Positions 43,790 through 52,636 of a stretch of 64,000 bases of DNA are shown piece by piece. Below the pieces are notes generated by a model. The model was not told the DNA's origin, made no database searches, and saw only the letters and a list, made by a program, of their open reading frames with translations. The translations under genes and the position numbers were made by a program. This stretch comes from a bacterium (GTDB lineage Bacteria > Myxococcota_A > Bradymonadia > Bradymonadales > Bradymonadaceae). The stretch covers positions 87,153-151,152 of the forward strand of contig JAUIBR010000012.1 of NCBI GenBank assembly GCA_030427705.1. Direction: 5' to 3'. Positions within the stretch are counted from its first letter, which is position 1, and every line of letters begins with the position of its first letter.

Positions 43790-43953
43790 AAACTCTCAAT
43801 TGTTCAGAACTCGGGTGGCAGGATCGGTGATAATGCGCGGGAGCGCAACACTTCCCTTTGGGCGGACCGTGGCCATACACCTGCTGACGGTGCTTCGCGC
43901 CGCTGGTCGGTTGTGGTAATGGGTGGCAAAACAACAAATTGGGCTGATTTCTA

Positions 43954-45204
43954 ATGATTGAAGAACCACTTGAGCTGCCTTGTGGGGCAACGCTTTCGAA
44001 TCGAATCTGCAAGTCCGCAATGACTGAAGGACTGGCCGAGAAAGACGACAATCCGAACCAAGGCCACGAAAACCTGTATCGCACCTGGTCAAACGGTGGT
44101 GCTGCCGTCCACATCACCGGCAACGTGATGGTGGACCGTCGGTATCTGGAGCGACCCGGCAACGTCGTCATCGACCAGGACACCGATACGGATGCGCTGG
44201 CACGCTGGTCTGCGGCCGCGACAGAAGCTGGCAACCACGCTTGGGTTCAGATCAACCATCCCGGCCGACAATGCGCAAAGGCTACCGCGAAGCACCCACC
44301 CGCGCCGTCCGAAGTGCAGCTGAAGATGGCTGGTTTGTTTGGTAAGCCGCGCGCGATGACGACCGACGACATCGAAGACGCGATTCGCCGATATGCGTTT
44401 GTGGCCAAGGCTTGCAAAGATGCTGGGTTTACGGGTGTGCAGGTCCACTCGGCACATGGTTATCTGGGCAGCCAGTTTTTGTCGCCCAAGACAAATCAGC
44501 GAACCGACGAATGGGGCGGCAGCTTGGAAAATCGAGCCCGTTTCGTGCTTCGCGTCGTCGAAGCTGTACGAGACGCCGTAGGCGACGACTTCCCCGTCGC
44601 GGTGAAACTCAATTCGGCGGATTTTTCCAAGGGTGGTTTCTCGAACGAAGATTCGGCGACGGTCGCCAAATGGCTTGCCGAAGCAGGCATCGACCTACTC
44701 GAGGTCTCCGGCGGAACCTATGAGCAAACGGCGTTTTTTAAAGGCGGCGGCGAGAAATCGGACTCGACCAAACGGCGCGAGGCGTACTTTTTGGAGTACG
44801 CAAAACTCATTCGTGACGCGACAGACGGCCTACCCTTGATGGTGACGGGCGGATTTCGAACCCGTGATGCGATGGAGGACGCCCTGCGCCAAGGCGAGCT
44901 CGACATGATTGGTATAGCGCGACCATTTTGTGTCATGCCCGACTTTCCAAACCGAATGCTAGAAGGCTCGCTGCACGATCTCCCTCGAAACGAGGACGGC
45001 ATTACGCTTGGAAACGGCTGGTTCGGGCCAAACAGTTCCAGCCAATGGATGCGGGGCTTTAACTCTCAGGCCGGCGCTGCTTGGTACTACAAGCAAATGA
45101 TGCGAATGGCCGAGAATCAAAGTCCAGACGAATCCATCGGCACGGTTGGCACCATGCTTGGGCACTTCTATCGCGATTTCGCGAAGGCGTTTGCGCGACG
45201 TTGA
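43954..45204 (+). CDS. NADH:flavin oxidoreductase, Old Yellow Enzyme family
   Basis: FMN-dependent enzyme of 416 aa that reduces activated C=C bonds. The TIM-barrel marks are NRICKSAMTEGLAEKDDNP, WVQINHPGRQCAKAT, the active-site VQVHSAHGYLGSQFLSPKTNQRTDEWGGSLENRARF (His/His pair, Asn, Tyr region), and PLMVTGGFRTRDAMEDALRQGELDMIGIARPF for the phosphate of FMN. There is no C-terminal iron-sulfur/NADPH half as in 2,4-dienoyl-CoA reductase, so electrons come directly from NAD(P)H. Substrate unknown. About 165 bp without recognisable structure precede it, shared with divergent puuD. Confidence 0.94.
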   Translation: MIEEPLELPCGATLSNRICKSAMTEGLAEKDDNPNQGHENLYRTWSNGGAAVHITGNVMVDRRYLERPGNVVIDQDTDTDALARWSAAATEAGNHAWVQINHPGRQCAKATAKHPPAPSEVQLKMAGLFGKPRAMTTDDIEDAIRRYAFVAKACKDAGFTGVQVHSAHGYLGSQFLSPKTNQRTDEWGGSLENRARFVLRVVEAVRDAVGDDFPVAVKLNSADFSKGGFSNEDSATVAKWLAEAGIDLLEVSGGTYEQTAFFKGGGEKSDSTKRREAYFLEYAKLIRDATDGLPLMVTGGFRTRDAMEDALRQGELDMIGIARPFCVMPDFPNRMLEGSLHDLPRNEDGITLGNGWFGPNSSSQWMRGFNSQAGAAWYYKQMMRMAENQSPDESIGTVGTMLGHFYRDFAKAFARR

Positions 45205-45209
45205 TTTCG

Positions 45210-45809
45210 TTAGTTGGGGATCGAGATACGGCTGTATCGATGACGACCCATATCGAAGTGGAAATGGTCTTCGTGGGCTGGGTCTCCAGGACCGAGCATG
45301 CCGCGGAAGATGTCAGGCCGCATCGCAAGCTCTTGCGCGAGGTCGTGCAGGAAATTCGCCTGCTTTGAATCTGTCCACCAGTGCTTCTTCAGACGAATCT
45401 TGATGACGTCATCGCCATCGTGAATATCAAAGCCTGAGATGTCGATCGCGTTGGCAAATGCGTGCTCGCTGAGCTTGTTGCGACCACGAATTCGGCGGCA
45501 GTTGAACGCGCCATAATGGCGGATCGTGACAGCATTCGAGTCGAAGTGGTGCACGGCGACCTGCAGCAACAACTGCTCAAATAATAACAACTGCTCAGAG
45601 AAGTACGGATTCACCTTCACCGGGCGTGAATAGTTCACAAACATCCCGGGATGCTGAACTGTCTCGACGTTTGGGCAGGAATTGGGGCTTCGCGAGGCGT
45701 TATCCAACGGATACTCGCCCTCACCGCCCGGTGTCCATTTCACGGGCTGCGACGAGGCGCACGAGCTGACGAACAGCATCACCACCAGAATTTTGATTAG
45801 ATTTCGCAT
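45210..45809 (-). CDS. Extensin-like lipoprotein, D,D-peptidase-related fold
   Basis: Start taken at 45809 (MRNLIKILVVMLFVSSCASSQ), a clear lipoprotein signal; an ATG at 45824 would add five residues. The 199-aa protein has the extensin-like C-terminal domain: ITIRHYGAFNCRRIRG-like text, GRNKLSEHAFANAIDISGFDIHDG, and AHEDHFHFDMGRHR. The His/Asp/His positions are those of M15-like D-Ala-D-Ala carboxypeptidase folds, so a role at peptidoglycan in the periplasm is probable. It ends 5 bp from the convergent Old Yellow Enzyme gene. Confidence 0.87.
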   Translation of the reverse strand: MRNLIKILVVMLFVSSCASSQPVKWTPGGEGEYPLDNASRSPNSCPNVETVQHPGMFVNYSRPVKVNPYFSEQLLLFEQLLLQVAVHHFDSNAVTIRHYGAFNCRRIRGRNKLSEHAFANAIDISGFDIHDGDDVIKIRLKKHWWTDSKQANFLHDLAQELAMRPDIFRGMLGPGDPAHEDHFHFDMGRHRYSRISIPN

Positions 45810-46008
45810 CCTTGCCTGCTCCAACCACTACTGACGGTAGGACAATGTAGGACATTCACAAGAAATTTAGGTGCGACTTGGGATCACAACCGCGATCCCC
45901 TGAAACCGCCTCGTGATATTGGGCATATTGCGACTACTTGGATGATTCTGGGCATTTGGAGCATTCGGGTTAAACTACGACGAAAATGTTTCACGTTAGA
46001 GGACGCTC

Positions 46009-48204
46009 ATGGCCGCCGCCGTTCCGTTTTATAAGCAGCTCTTTCAAGAGAAACGCCCCGAACCTTCGTATCCGACTCTGCCCGCAGTAAACGAAGCGTC
46101 AGACGAAACGAATATCGATGGGGTCTACGCCGTCGGAGAGCTCGCCGGCACGCCTCTGGTGCTTCTGGGCTTGAACGCAGGTCACGAGCTTGTTGAGCGC
46201 ATCGGGCCTGAATTGAAGTCGTCGCGAACCGACGCACATGGTGACGATGTTTACGACATGCTCGTCGTTGGGTCCGGTTCGTCTGGATTAGCAGCCTCGG
46301 TGGCCGCCAAAGACCTCGGCCTCAAGTATATCACCATCGAAGCTGCAGCGTTCGCGAACACGTTCGTGACGATGACAAAGGGCAAGCTCTTGCTCGCGGA
46401 GCCAGACGGCGTCGAAAAGAAGAGTCGCGTGTGGTTCGAGGAATGCCTAAAAGAAGAGCTTCTTGAGAAATGGCGAGCGATTCGCGACGAAGAAAATCTC
46501 AATATCCAAGAGTACACAAAGGTCGTCGACGTCACCGGCGCAAAGGACAACTTCACCGTCAAGACGACGGACGGGGAGTACAAGGCCCGACGAGTTTTGC
46601 TTTGCATGGGCAAGGCCGGAAACCCACGGAAACTGGGCGTTCCTGGCGAAAAGCAGTTTGGTGACCGGATTCATCACAAGCTGCTCGACCCTGACGACCA
46701 TACTGGCCAACACCTCTTGATTATCGGCGCTGGCGACGTTGCTGCTGAGGCCGCGATCGCGCTTGCTGCGGACGACACCAACACGGTTACGATGTCCGCC
46801 ATCGACGAGGAATTCACGTATCCAAAGAAGCGCAATATCGACAAGCTGCGGGCCCTCGAAGAAGAAGGGAAATTGCGCATCGTCCTCGCCTCGAAGGTCA
46901 CCGAATTCAAAGAAGAAACCGCCACGGTAGAGATGCTGGCGGATGGCTCAAAGGAAGACCTGAAGTACGACCATGCCTTCGAGATGATTGGCGCTGAGCT
47001 CCCGATTCCGTTCTTCAAAAAGGTCGGCATCAAGCTGGCCAACGCTTGGGATTGGAAGCGGTACCTGGCCGTCTTCTTGTGTTTCCTCTTCGTCTATTCG
47101 CTCTATGCGTTGAAGAGTTACGGCAAGCCCTTGGCCTCGTGGCCATTCATGGGCCTGATTTCAGAAGGCGACTACTTGAAAGGAATCCAGTCGCTGTTCG
47201 ACATCTTCTTCCTGCCCTTCAGCTGGCTGTTTTCAGACGAGGCCCTTGCGGACATGCGGAAGAACCGCGGTTTCATGCAAGGCTATCTGTATTCCGGATT
47301 ATACACGGTTGTGATGATCGTGTTTGGCTATGAAGCGCTGATGCGTTGGCGAAAGAAGGCCACAAACAAATCGTATCAAACGTGGCGATACGCCACGCTG
47401 TTGGGTTTCCAGCTGACCTTCTTTCTGATCGTGAACGTCATCGCTGTTCAGGCGATGAGCATCGACTATGCCTGGCGTTTCTGGGGGCTCTACCAGCCCT
47501 TCCCGCTCTTCTTCAACACCTTCTTCTGGTGGGGACCGTGGAGCGACAAGACCATCATGTGGTTCTTTATCGGCGCGGGAATCGTCGCGTCATTGGTGTT
47601 CATGCCCATCATGGCACGTTTCCACGGCAAGCGTTTTTGTACGTGGATTTGCGGCTGCGGTGGACTCGCCGAAACGCTCGGCGACCGATGGCGACACCTC
47701 GCGCCCAAAGGCCCTCGCTCACGCGCGTGGGAGTTCCAAGGCTTCCTGATCTTCCTGTCTTCGCTTTTGGTGCTCGCCGTCGTTGTTGGCGCATACGACA
47801 CGCAAGGCAGCAATATCTGGTGGAAGAGCTACAGCTACGTCGTGGATTTCTGGCTCGTCGCCGTGATTCCTATCGCGCTCTACCCGTTCTTTGGCGGCAA
47901 AGTCTGGTGCCGTTACTGGTGCCCACTCGCCGCGTTCAATCAGGTGATGAGCGCCAAGTTCGGTAAGCTCAAGATCGTCTCGAACGACAAGTGCATTCAG
48001 TGCACCGAGTGCTCGAAATACTGCCAGGTCGGCGTGGACGTAATGGCGTTCGCAAAGAACACGCAGCCATTCGACAACTCCAACACCGCATGCATCCACT
48101 GCGGCATCTGCATCGACGTCTGCCCCATGGATGTACTGAAATTCGAGAGCAGCGGAACGCTGTCCATCGACCTCATCAAGGCCAACAAGTCTTCCGGCCT
48201 TTAA
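46009..48204 (+). CDS. Flavin/NAD(P) oxidoreductase fused to NosR/NapH-like membrane iron-sulfur module
   Basis: A 731-aa fusion. Residues 83-325 are a pyridine nucleotide disulfide oxidoreductase-like domain, closest in style to YpdA/thioredoxin reductase: FAD loop VVGSGSSGLAAS (87-97) and NAD(P) loop LIIGAGDVAAEAAI (238-250), without a CxxC active site. Residues 36-65 (NIDGVYAVGELAGTPLVLLGLNAGHE) look like the final FAD segment of the fold, but placed at the N-terminus. Six or so membrane helices follow (about 345-640), with FCTWICGCGG and the NosR/NapH motif CRYWCPLAAF, then two 4Fe-4S motifs CIQCTECSKYC and CIHCGICIDVCP. It probably moves electrons between NAD(P)H, flavin, iron-sulfur clusters and the membrane. 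Partners unknown. Confidence 0.87.
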   Translation: MAAAVPFYKQLFQEKRPEPSYPTLPAVNEASDETNIDGVYAVGELAGTPLVLLGLNAGHELVERIGPELKSSRTDAHGDDVYDMLVVGSGSSGLAASVAAKDLGLKYITIEAAAFANTFVTMTKGKLLLAEPDGVEKKSRVWFEECLKEELLEKWRAIRDEENLNIQEYTKVVDVTGAKDNFTVKTTDGEYKARRVLLCMGKAGNPRKLGVPGEKQFGDRIHHKLLDPDDHTGQHLLIIGAGDVAAEAAIALAADDTNTVTMSAIDEEFTYPKKRNIDKLRALEEEGKLRIVLASKVTEFKEETATVEMLADGSKEDLKYDHAFEMIGAELPIPFFKKVGIKLANAWDWKRYLAVFLCFLFVYSLYALKSYGKPLASWPFMGLISEGDYLKGIQSLFDIFFLPFSWLFSDEALADMRKNRGFMQGYLYSGLYTVVMIVFGYEALMRWRKKATNKSYQTWRYATLLGFQLTFFLIVNVIAVQAMSIDYAWRFWGLYQPFPLFFNTFFWWGPWSDKTIMWFFIGAGIVASLVFMPIMARFHGKRFCTWICGCGGLAETLGDRWRHLAPKGPRSRAWEFQGFLIFLSSLLVLAVVVGAYDTQGSNIWWKSYSYVVDFWLVAVIPIALYPFFGGKVWCRYWCPLAAFNQVMSAKFGKLKIVSNDKCIQCTECSKYCQVGVDVMAFAKNTQPFDNSNTACIHCGICIDVCPMDVLKFESSGTLSIDLIKANKSSGL

Positions 48205-48210
48205 GAACGC

Positions 48211-48864
48211 TTAAAGCTTGGGGATGCGCCCTACTTCGACCACTGCAGCGGCGAAGGCTTCGGCTGCCGCTTGGCAGCTGTAAAGGTCGCCGGTTAGCCA
48301 CGCTGCGGCATAGTTGGTCTCGGTCGGTGGTGTGAACACCTTGGCGGCGGTGACGTCTGCAGCCTTTAGCGCAGCGTCGAAGCCAATCGTCGCTTCCATC
48401 GGCGGTGCCACCAGGTACGCCATCGAATCGCCGACATTTAGGCCGGCTTCAGCTGACAAATAGTGACCTAGCGAGGTGACCACGTGTGGGAACACCGCGA
48501 TGCTTCCACTGTCGTCCGCTGAATAGAAGCACGCGTCGTGCTCCAGACAGCGCAGGGCCGCCTGTAAGCCTTCCTCTACCTCGTCGGGGTCTGCGCCTGC
48601 GATAACCCCCAGAATCTCGCCAGAGAGGCGTCCAGACGGGTGTCCGGCGCCAGCGTAGAAAGACCGGGCAAAGACGACGTCCACGGGTGAGTGCTTCGTG
48701 GCTTCATCCAATGCGACGTAAGTGGAGTCATCTTGGTCGCAGGTAATCAACCCCAGCGAGCGATGCTTTGCGGGGTCTGCGCCATACGATTCCAATACCG
48801 CGGGATGCGCGTCGTAGAGTCGTCGGACCGAGAGGACTTCTGGGTAGATAGGTTCCAAAATCAT
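48211..48864 (-). CDS. eutL: Ethanolamine microcompartment shell protein EutL
   Basis: A 217-aa tandem bacterial-microcompartment domain protein, close to the 219 aa of E. coli EutL, which forms trimeric shell tiles with gated pores. Recognisable text: LSVRRLYDAHPAVLESYG, LGLITCDQDDSTYVALDEATKHSPVDVVFARSFYAGAGHPSGRLSGEILGVIAG, CFYSADDSGSIAVFPHVVTSLGHYLS and PPMEATIGFDAALKAADV. Its ATG overlaps the eutC stop. No EutS, EutM, EutN or EutK shell gene is in the window, so the usual polyhedron cannot be built from local genes. Confidence 0.95.
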   Translation of the reverse strand: MILEPIYPEVLSVRRLYDAHPAVLESYGADPAKHRSLGLITCDQDDSTYVALDEATKHSPVDVVFARSFYAGAGHPSGRLSGEILGVIAGADPDEVEEGLQAALRCLEHDACFYSADDSGSIAVFPHVVTSLGHYLSAEAGLNVGDSMAYLVAPPMEATIGFDAALKAADVTAAKVFTPPTETNYAAAWLTGDLYSCQAAAEAFAAAVVEVGRIPKL

Positions 48865-49769
48865 CGGTTCACCTCGACCAATCGTTTGCGCGGTTCTGGC
48901 GCGCGATATCCACCACCTGCCACTTCTCCAAGCTTGCCCGTCAACTTCAGGTTCACGCCGGATGTCTGTTGCTGAATCATCGCCTCGGCAAGTGCAGCAA
49001 GGCGCTTCGCCGCTTCTGGTGGGCGAGTTCCGCGTTGGTGGATATTTGAAATCATGTTGCGGTTGCCGTCGGTGTTCCCGATTTTCGGGTCGTACACCAT
49101 GTACGCCGACAACCCGTCGCCTGTGCCCAATCCGGGGCGCTCGCCCAAGATGATGACGGCGACCTTGGCGTTCACTCGGGCACCGATATCGTCTTCAAGC
49201 CACACGCGTGCGTAGCGAGCACACATCGGCGTTCCGACCGTCATACCCAGCGCTTTGCACTCTTGCTCGAGCGCGCGAATCGTATCGACCCCGCTCTGCA
49301 TGCAAGCAACTGCGGACAGCCCGTCGGCCAAGATTGGCTGGACGTCGATGCCCTTCTGCGCCTGATTTAATGCGCGAATGGACTCGTCGTTTAGACGGCG
49401 ACCCAGGTCAGGACGCAGTAAGAACTCGTGGTGGTCGCTAACCTGCGATTGCAGGGAAAGCAGGCCATTGTCTCGCGCCCAACTCTCGGGCAACTCCGTG
49501 TAGACCGCTTCGTGGGCGACGGCGAGTTCGGCTTGGAATTGCAGGACAACATCGGTGGCATATCGCGTTCCGATATGGCCGATTCCAACCAACGCCGTCG
49601 TGTGCTCCGCCGCATCTTTAGCGAACTTCGAGGAAGACGCAGATGGCTGCGGGGCGAAAATCTGTTTTGGCGGCGCAGCGACAGTGGTCGCTGGCTTCGG
49701 CTCGGCCATCGGTTTCGATTCGCCCATCGAAATGCGAAGGGTTTCGATCATGTCACGCGTGAAGCTCAT
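48861..49769 (-). CDS. eutC: Ethanolamine ammonia-lyase small subunit
   Basis: Light chain of the adenosylcobalamin-dependent enzyme that splits ethanolamine to acetaldehyde and ammonia. The 302 aa are close to the usual 295. Landmarks: VVLQFQAELAVAHEAVYTELPE, HHEFLLRPDLGRRL-like segment, VQPILADGLSAVACM, VGTPMCARYARVWLEDDIGARVNAKVAVIILGERPGLGTGDGLSAYMVYDPKIGNTDGNRNMISNIHQRGTRP. A variable Pro/Ala-rich linker (about 20-50) follows the N-terminal helix, which in other species can act as a targeting sequence. Coupled by ATGA overlaps to eutB upstream and eutL downstream. Confidence 0.97.
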   Translation of the reverse strand: MSFTRDMIETLRISMGESKPMAEPKPATTVAAPPKQIFAPQPSASSSKFAKDAAEHTTALVGIGHIGTRYATDVVLQFQAELAVAHEAVYTELPESWARDNGLLSLQSQVSDHHEFLLRPDLGRRLNDESIRALNQAQKGIDVQPILADGLSAVACMQSGVDTIRALEQECKALGMTVGTPMCARYARVWLEDDIGARVNAKVAVIILGERPGLGTGDGLSAYMVYDPKIGNTDGNRNMISNIHQRGTRPPEAAKRLAALAEAMIQQQTSGVNLKLTGKLGEVAGGGYRAPEPRKRLVEVNR

Positions 49770-51130
49770 AGCAGCGCCTCCGGTCGTCCGAAGTTAGGCC
49801 CAGGTTGGCCAAGGTCCCAGATTCCGCGGTCGCTCAGCCATGCATCGAACTCCGGGGTCGGCTTTTTGTCGGTCAGCAGACGCACGCTGGGCACATCGTG
49901 ATACGACGTCGACTGGTAGTTGAGCATGATGTCGTCACCGACGGGCATGGACATCAAGTACGCGCACCCGGCGGAGCTCAGCAACACCTTCAACGACTCA
50001 AGCTCGTTCTGGCTCATGTCTGCGTGATAGGTGAAGCAGGCGTCGCAACCCATGGGAAGGCCAAGCAACTTGCCCATGAAATGGTCTTCAAGCGCCGCTC
50101 GCGAAATCTGTGGGCCGTTTTCCAGGTACTCGGGACCGATGAAGCCCACGACCGTATTGACCAGAAACGGGTCGTACCGGCGTGCAAACCCGTAGCAGCG
50201 CGCCTCTAGCGTCACTTGGTCAGCGCCATGGTGAGCATCAGACGAAAGCTCAGACCCCTGCCCCGTTTCGAAGTACATTCGATTCGGACCCTTCGTCGAT
50301 CCCTTCGCGTTCATCAGGTCAAATGCTTCGTCCATCAGCTCAACCGAGATGCCAAACGCCTCATTGCCGGTCTCTGTCCCCGAGAGCGACTGGAACATCA
50401 GGTCCATCGGGCAATTGAGCTTGTCCAACGCCTCCATCTGCACGGTGACATGCGACAAGACGCAATGCTGCGTCGGAATCCGATTACGCCGCATCATATC
50501 GTCCAACCGCGTTAGGATTTCTGCGGTCGAGGCCGGGCTATCCGTCGCGGGATTGATTCCAATTACGGCGTCGCCACAACCATACGACAGGCCCTCGCGA
50601 GCGCTGTACATGATGCCTTCGACGTTATCGAGCGGGTGGTTTGGCTGAACACGGGACGATAGACGCCCCGGAAGCCCAAACGTATTATTCGCACGGACCA
50701 CAACTCGGCATTTCGCGCCGACAATCATCAGGTCCATGTTCGACATCAACTTCGCAGCCGCGGCTGCCATCTCGGGCGTGAGTCCCGCAGAAATGCTGCG
50801 GATGTCTTCGCCGGTCGTCTCGGTCGCGAGCAACCATTGCCGGAAGTCACCTACCGTCAGATGTCGAACCGCCGCATAGGCGCGCTCGTCCAGTGTGTCC
50901 TCAACCAGCCGCGTAATCGCGTCTTGCTCGTAAGGAACAACCGGGTTCTCGCGGAGCTCAGCCATCGTGACTTCGCTGAGCACGGCACGAGCGGCCACGC
51001 GCTCAACATTCGATGTCGCGGACACCTGCGCGAGGTCGTCGCCAGACTTGGGATCATTGGCTTTGGCCAGCACCTCTTTGATGCTGCCGAAACTGTAACT
51101 AACCCCTCGAATGGTTGATGCGAGTCTCAT
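49766..51130 (-). CDS. eutB: Ethanolamine ammonia-lyase large subunit
   Basis: Catalytic TIM-barrel subunit, 454 aa against 453 in E. coli. Family text: YSFGSIKEVLAKANDPKSGDDLAQVSA, LSEVTMAELRENPVVPYEQDAITRLV, GDAVIGINPATDSPAS, QHCVLSHVTVQMEAL, LMFQSLSGTETGNEAFGISVELMDEA and TGQGSELSSDAHHGADQVTLEARCYGFAR. It uses B12 radical chemistry, so the host must make or import cobalamin. First gene of eutB-eutC-eutL. The reactivase eutA, the permease and the acetaldehyde enzymes are absent from this window. Confidence 0.97.
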   Translation of the reverse strand: MRLASTIRGVSYSFGSIKEVLAKANDPKSGDDLAQVSATSNVERVAARAVLSEVTMAELRENPVVPYEQDAITRLVEDTLDERAYAAVRHLTVGDFRQWLLATETTGEDIRSISAGLTPEMAAAAAKLMSNMDLMIVGAKCRVVVRANNTFGLPGRLSSRVQPNHPLDNVEGIMYSAREGLSYGCGDAVIGINPATDSPASTAEILTRLDDMMRRNRIPTQHCVLSHVTVQMEALDKLNCPMDLMFQSLSGTETGNEAFGISVELMDEAFDLMNAKGSTKGPNRMYFETGQGSELSSDAHHGADQVTLEARCYGFARRYDPFLVNTVVGFIGPEYLENGPQISRAALEDHFMGKLLGLPMGCDACFTYHADMSQNELESLKVLLSSAGCAYLMSMPVGDDIMLNYQSTSYHDVPSVRLLTDKKPTPEFDAWLSDRGIWDLGQPGPNFGRPEALL

Positions 51131-51212
51131 GGCTTTTGGCCGTCACCTGTTGTTGAGGCACGTATCTAACAACAAGAACGCTGATGAATAAAGGAAAACC
51201 CGCCAGATAGGT

Positions 51213-51929
51213 TTACTGGAAGTTCTGGACGAACCAGCCGTCGCCTTCACCGCATGCTACGCGGCTATACCGGGTGTTGCTCATATTGATGTAGTGCCCA
51301 TGTTCGCTGAACGGCTCGCCAGGACCTTCATCCCACATCTGCTGGAGACAACCGCCTACCACGCGATTCCAATCGCCCCAGCCTGGACACTCGTTTTGCG
51401 CGTTGCCGCGTGGTGAGCAGACATTGGCTTGGAAACCAGCGTGGGGACCATTTCCGGCCGCGTCGTACGCCGCTTGTTGGTCGGCGCATGCCTCGCCCTC
51501 GGTCCAACGCTCGAGCGGCGGCAGACACTGGCACTCCCACCGAAACTGATTGATGCGGTTCACGCAGTCCTGCTGTGGATCACCTGTCGTCGGCAAAACG
51601 GCTGGTGCGCACGGCGTAATCGGAGCGGAGAGCGGCCCCGAATCGCATGGATTCTGGAACATTGGGTCGTTGTTCGCCGTGCTGTTCGTATTGTCTGTGT
51701 TGTTGGCGTTATTCGCGTTGTTCGCGTTGTTGCTGAGGTTATTGGCGTTGTTCAGAACGTTGTTGGCGTTGTTAACGACGTTATTGGCGTTGTTCGCGAC
51801 GTTGTTCTGATTATTGGCGTTGTTGCCGTTGTTTGCGTTGTTCGCGTTGTTCGCAACATCGCCACCAACCTTGAGGTCGCCTCCGCAACCAAGAGCCAGC
51901 ACGAATATCAAACCGAGTAGTTTCCGCAT
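51213..51929 (-). CDS. CAP/SCP-domain lipoprotein with Asn-rich linker
   Basis: Start at 51929 (MRKLLGLIFVLALGCGGD) gives a lipobox; the longer frame to 52124 is read through the octad array and is rejected. After lipidation, NNANNV-type repeats (about 25-85) form a flexible linker. The C-terminal domain is a CAP (SCP/PR-1) domain: CVNRINQFRWECQCLPPLERW, GPHAGFQANVCSP, NECPGWGDWNRVVGGCLQQMW, EHGHYINMSNTRYSRVACG and WFVQNF at the end, with several Cys for disulfides. CAP proteins are secreted and often bind lipids or sterols. 238 aa. Located just upstream of the eutBCL operon on the same strand but 82 bp away. Confidence 0.85.
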   Translation of the reverse strand: MRKLLGLIFVLALGCGGDLKVGGDVANNANNANNGNNANNQNNVANNANNVVNNANNVLNNANNLSNNANNANNANNTDNTNSTANNDPMFQNPCDSGPLSAPITPCAPAVLPTTGDPQQDCVNRINQFRWECQCLPPLERWTEGEACADQQAAYDAAGNGPHAGFQANVCSPRGNAQNECPGWGDWNRVVGGCLQQMWDEGPGEPFSEHGHYINMSNTRYSRVACGEGDGWFVQNFQ

Positions 51930-51944
51930 GCGAGGATTGTAACA

Positions 51945-52120
51945 CGAGAACTCGAGAAAACGAGAACTCGAGAAAACGAGAACTCGAGAAGACGAGAACT
52001 CGAACACTCGAGAACTCGGGAACTCGACAACTCGACAACTCGGCAACTCGACAACTCGACAACTCGAAGACTCGAAGACTCGAAGACTCGAAGACTCGAA
52101 GACTCGAAGACTCGAAGATA
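51945..52120. repeat. Octad TCGA-core tandem array, 22 units
   Basis: Twenty-two consecutive 8-bp units: alternating CGAGAACT and CGAGAAAA at the left, CGACAACT in the middle, then six CGAAGACT, ending CGAAGATA. Phase-shifted, most read TCGAnnnn, the core seen at 34566-34716. The array ends at the base before the stop codon of the NADAR gene (52121) and starts 16 bp from the lipoprotein start. The gradient of unit types suggests expansion from different ends. Confidence 0.92.
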
Positions 52121-52564
52121 TCACGTAGCTGCAGACAGCTGGTCACGTACCTCCATCAATATCCTCCCCAACATATTCTTCCCAGACCCGTCTTTTCCGC
52201 AGCCCCAGTAATAGTCATGCGTTGCGTCCTCGACGAGTTCCTCGCCTTCCGTGCTCAGCAACAACTCCCGGATGTCCTCGTGGATCGTGAACTTCTGCAA
52301 AACCGCACGCCGCATCACGTCGTCCTTCACGCTCTCCCAGTCTTTGCGCAACGGTCGCTTGCGACTACGCCCCATCCTGGCGGCATCATTCGGGCGTTTG
52401 GCGTCACGAATCGCGTTGTAGTGCTCAGCCAACCCCTCGAATTTCTGCGCCTGAAAATAGTGTTCCGACGTCTTCCAAAAGTCCCCGTCGAGCTCAAAGC
52501 CATGACGCGAGAAGTTCGAGAAACACCCGAATTCATCAGTTGTAGAGTAAAAATAAATAGCCAT
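52121..52564 (-). CDS. NADAR family protein, YbiA-like
   Basis: Start at 52564 (MAIYFYSTTDEFGCFSNFSRHG), with a strong AAGGAGG site just upstream. The 147-aa protein is a complete NADAR domain (DUF1768): FGCFSNFSRHGFELDGDFWKTSEHYFQAQKFEG, RDAKRPNDAARMGRSRKRPLRKDWE, VLQKFTIHEDIRELLLSTEGEELVEDATHDYYWGCG and GKNMLGRILMEVRDQL. E. coli YbiA acts on riboflavin-pathway intermediates, and other NADAR proteins remove ADP-ribose from nucleic acid bases. Which applies cannot be told here. Followed directly by the octad array. Confidence 0.93.
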   Translation of the reverse strand: MAIYFYSTTDEFGCFSNFSRHGFELDGDFWKTSEHYFQAQKFEGLAEHYNAIRDAKRPNDAARMGRSRKRPLRKDWESVKDDVMRRAVLQKFTIHEDIRELLLSTEGEELVEDATHDYYWGCGKDGSGKNMLGRILMEVRDQLSAAT

Positions 52565-52636
52565 TGGAAACCTCCTTAGTGTCAAAGTTACACATAGAGG
52601 TTCCAGATCTCAATTTCTATTCCCAAGAAGCGATTT

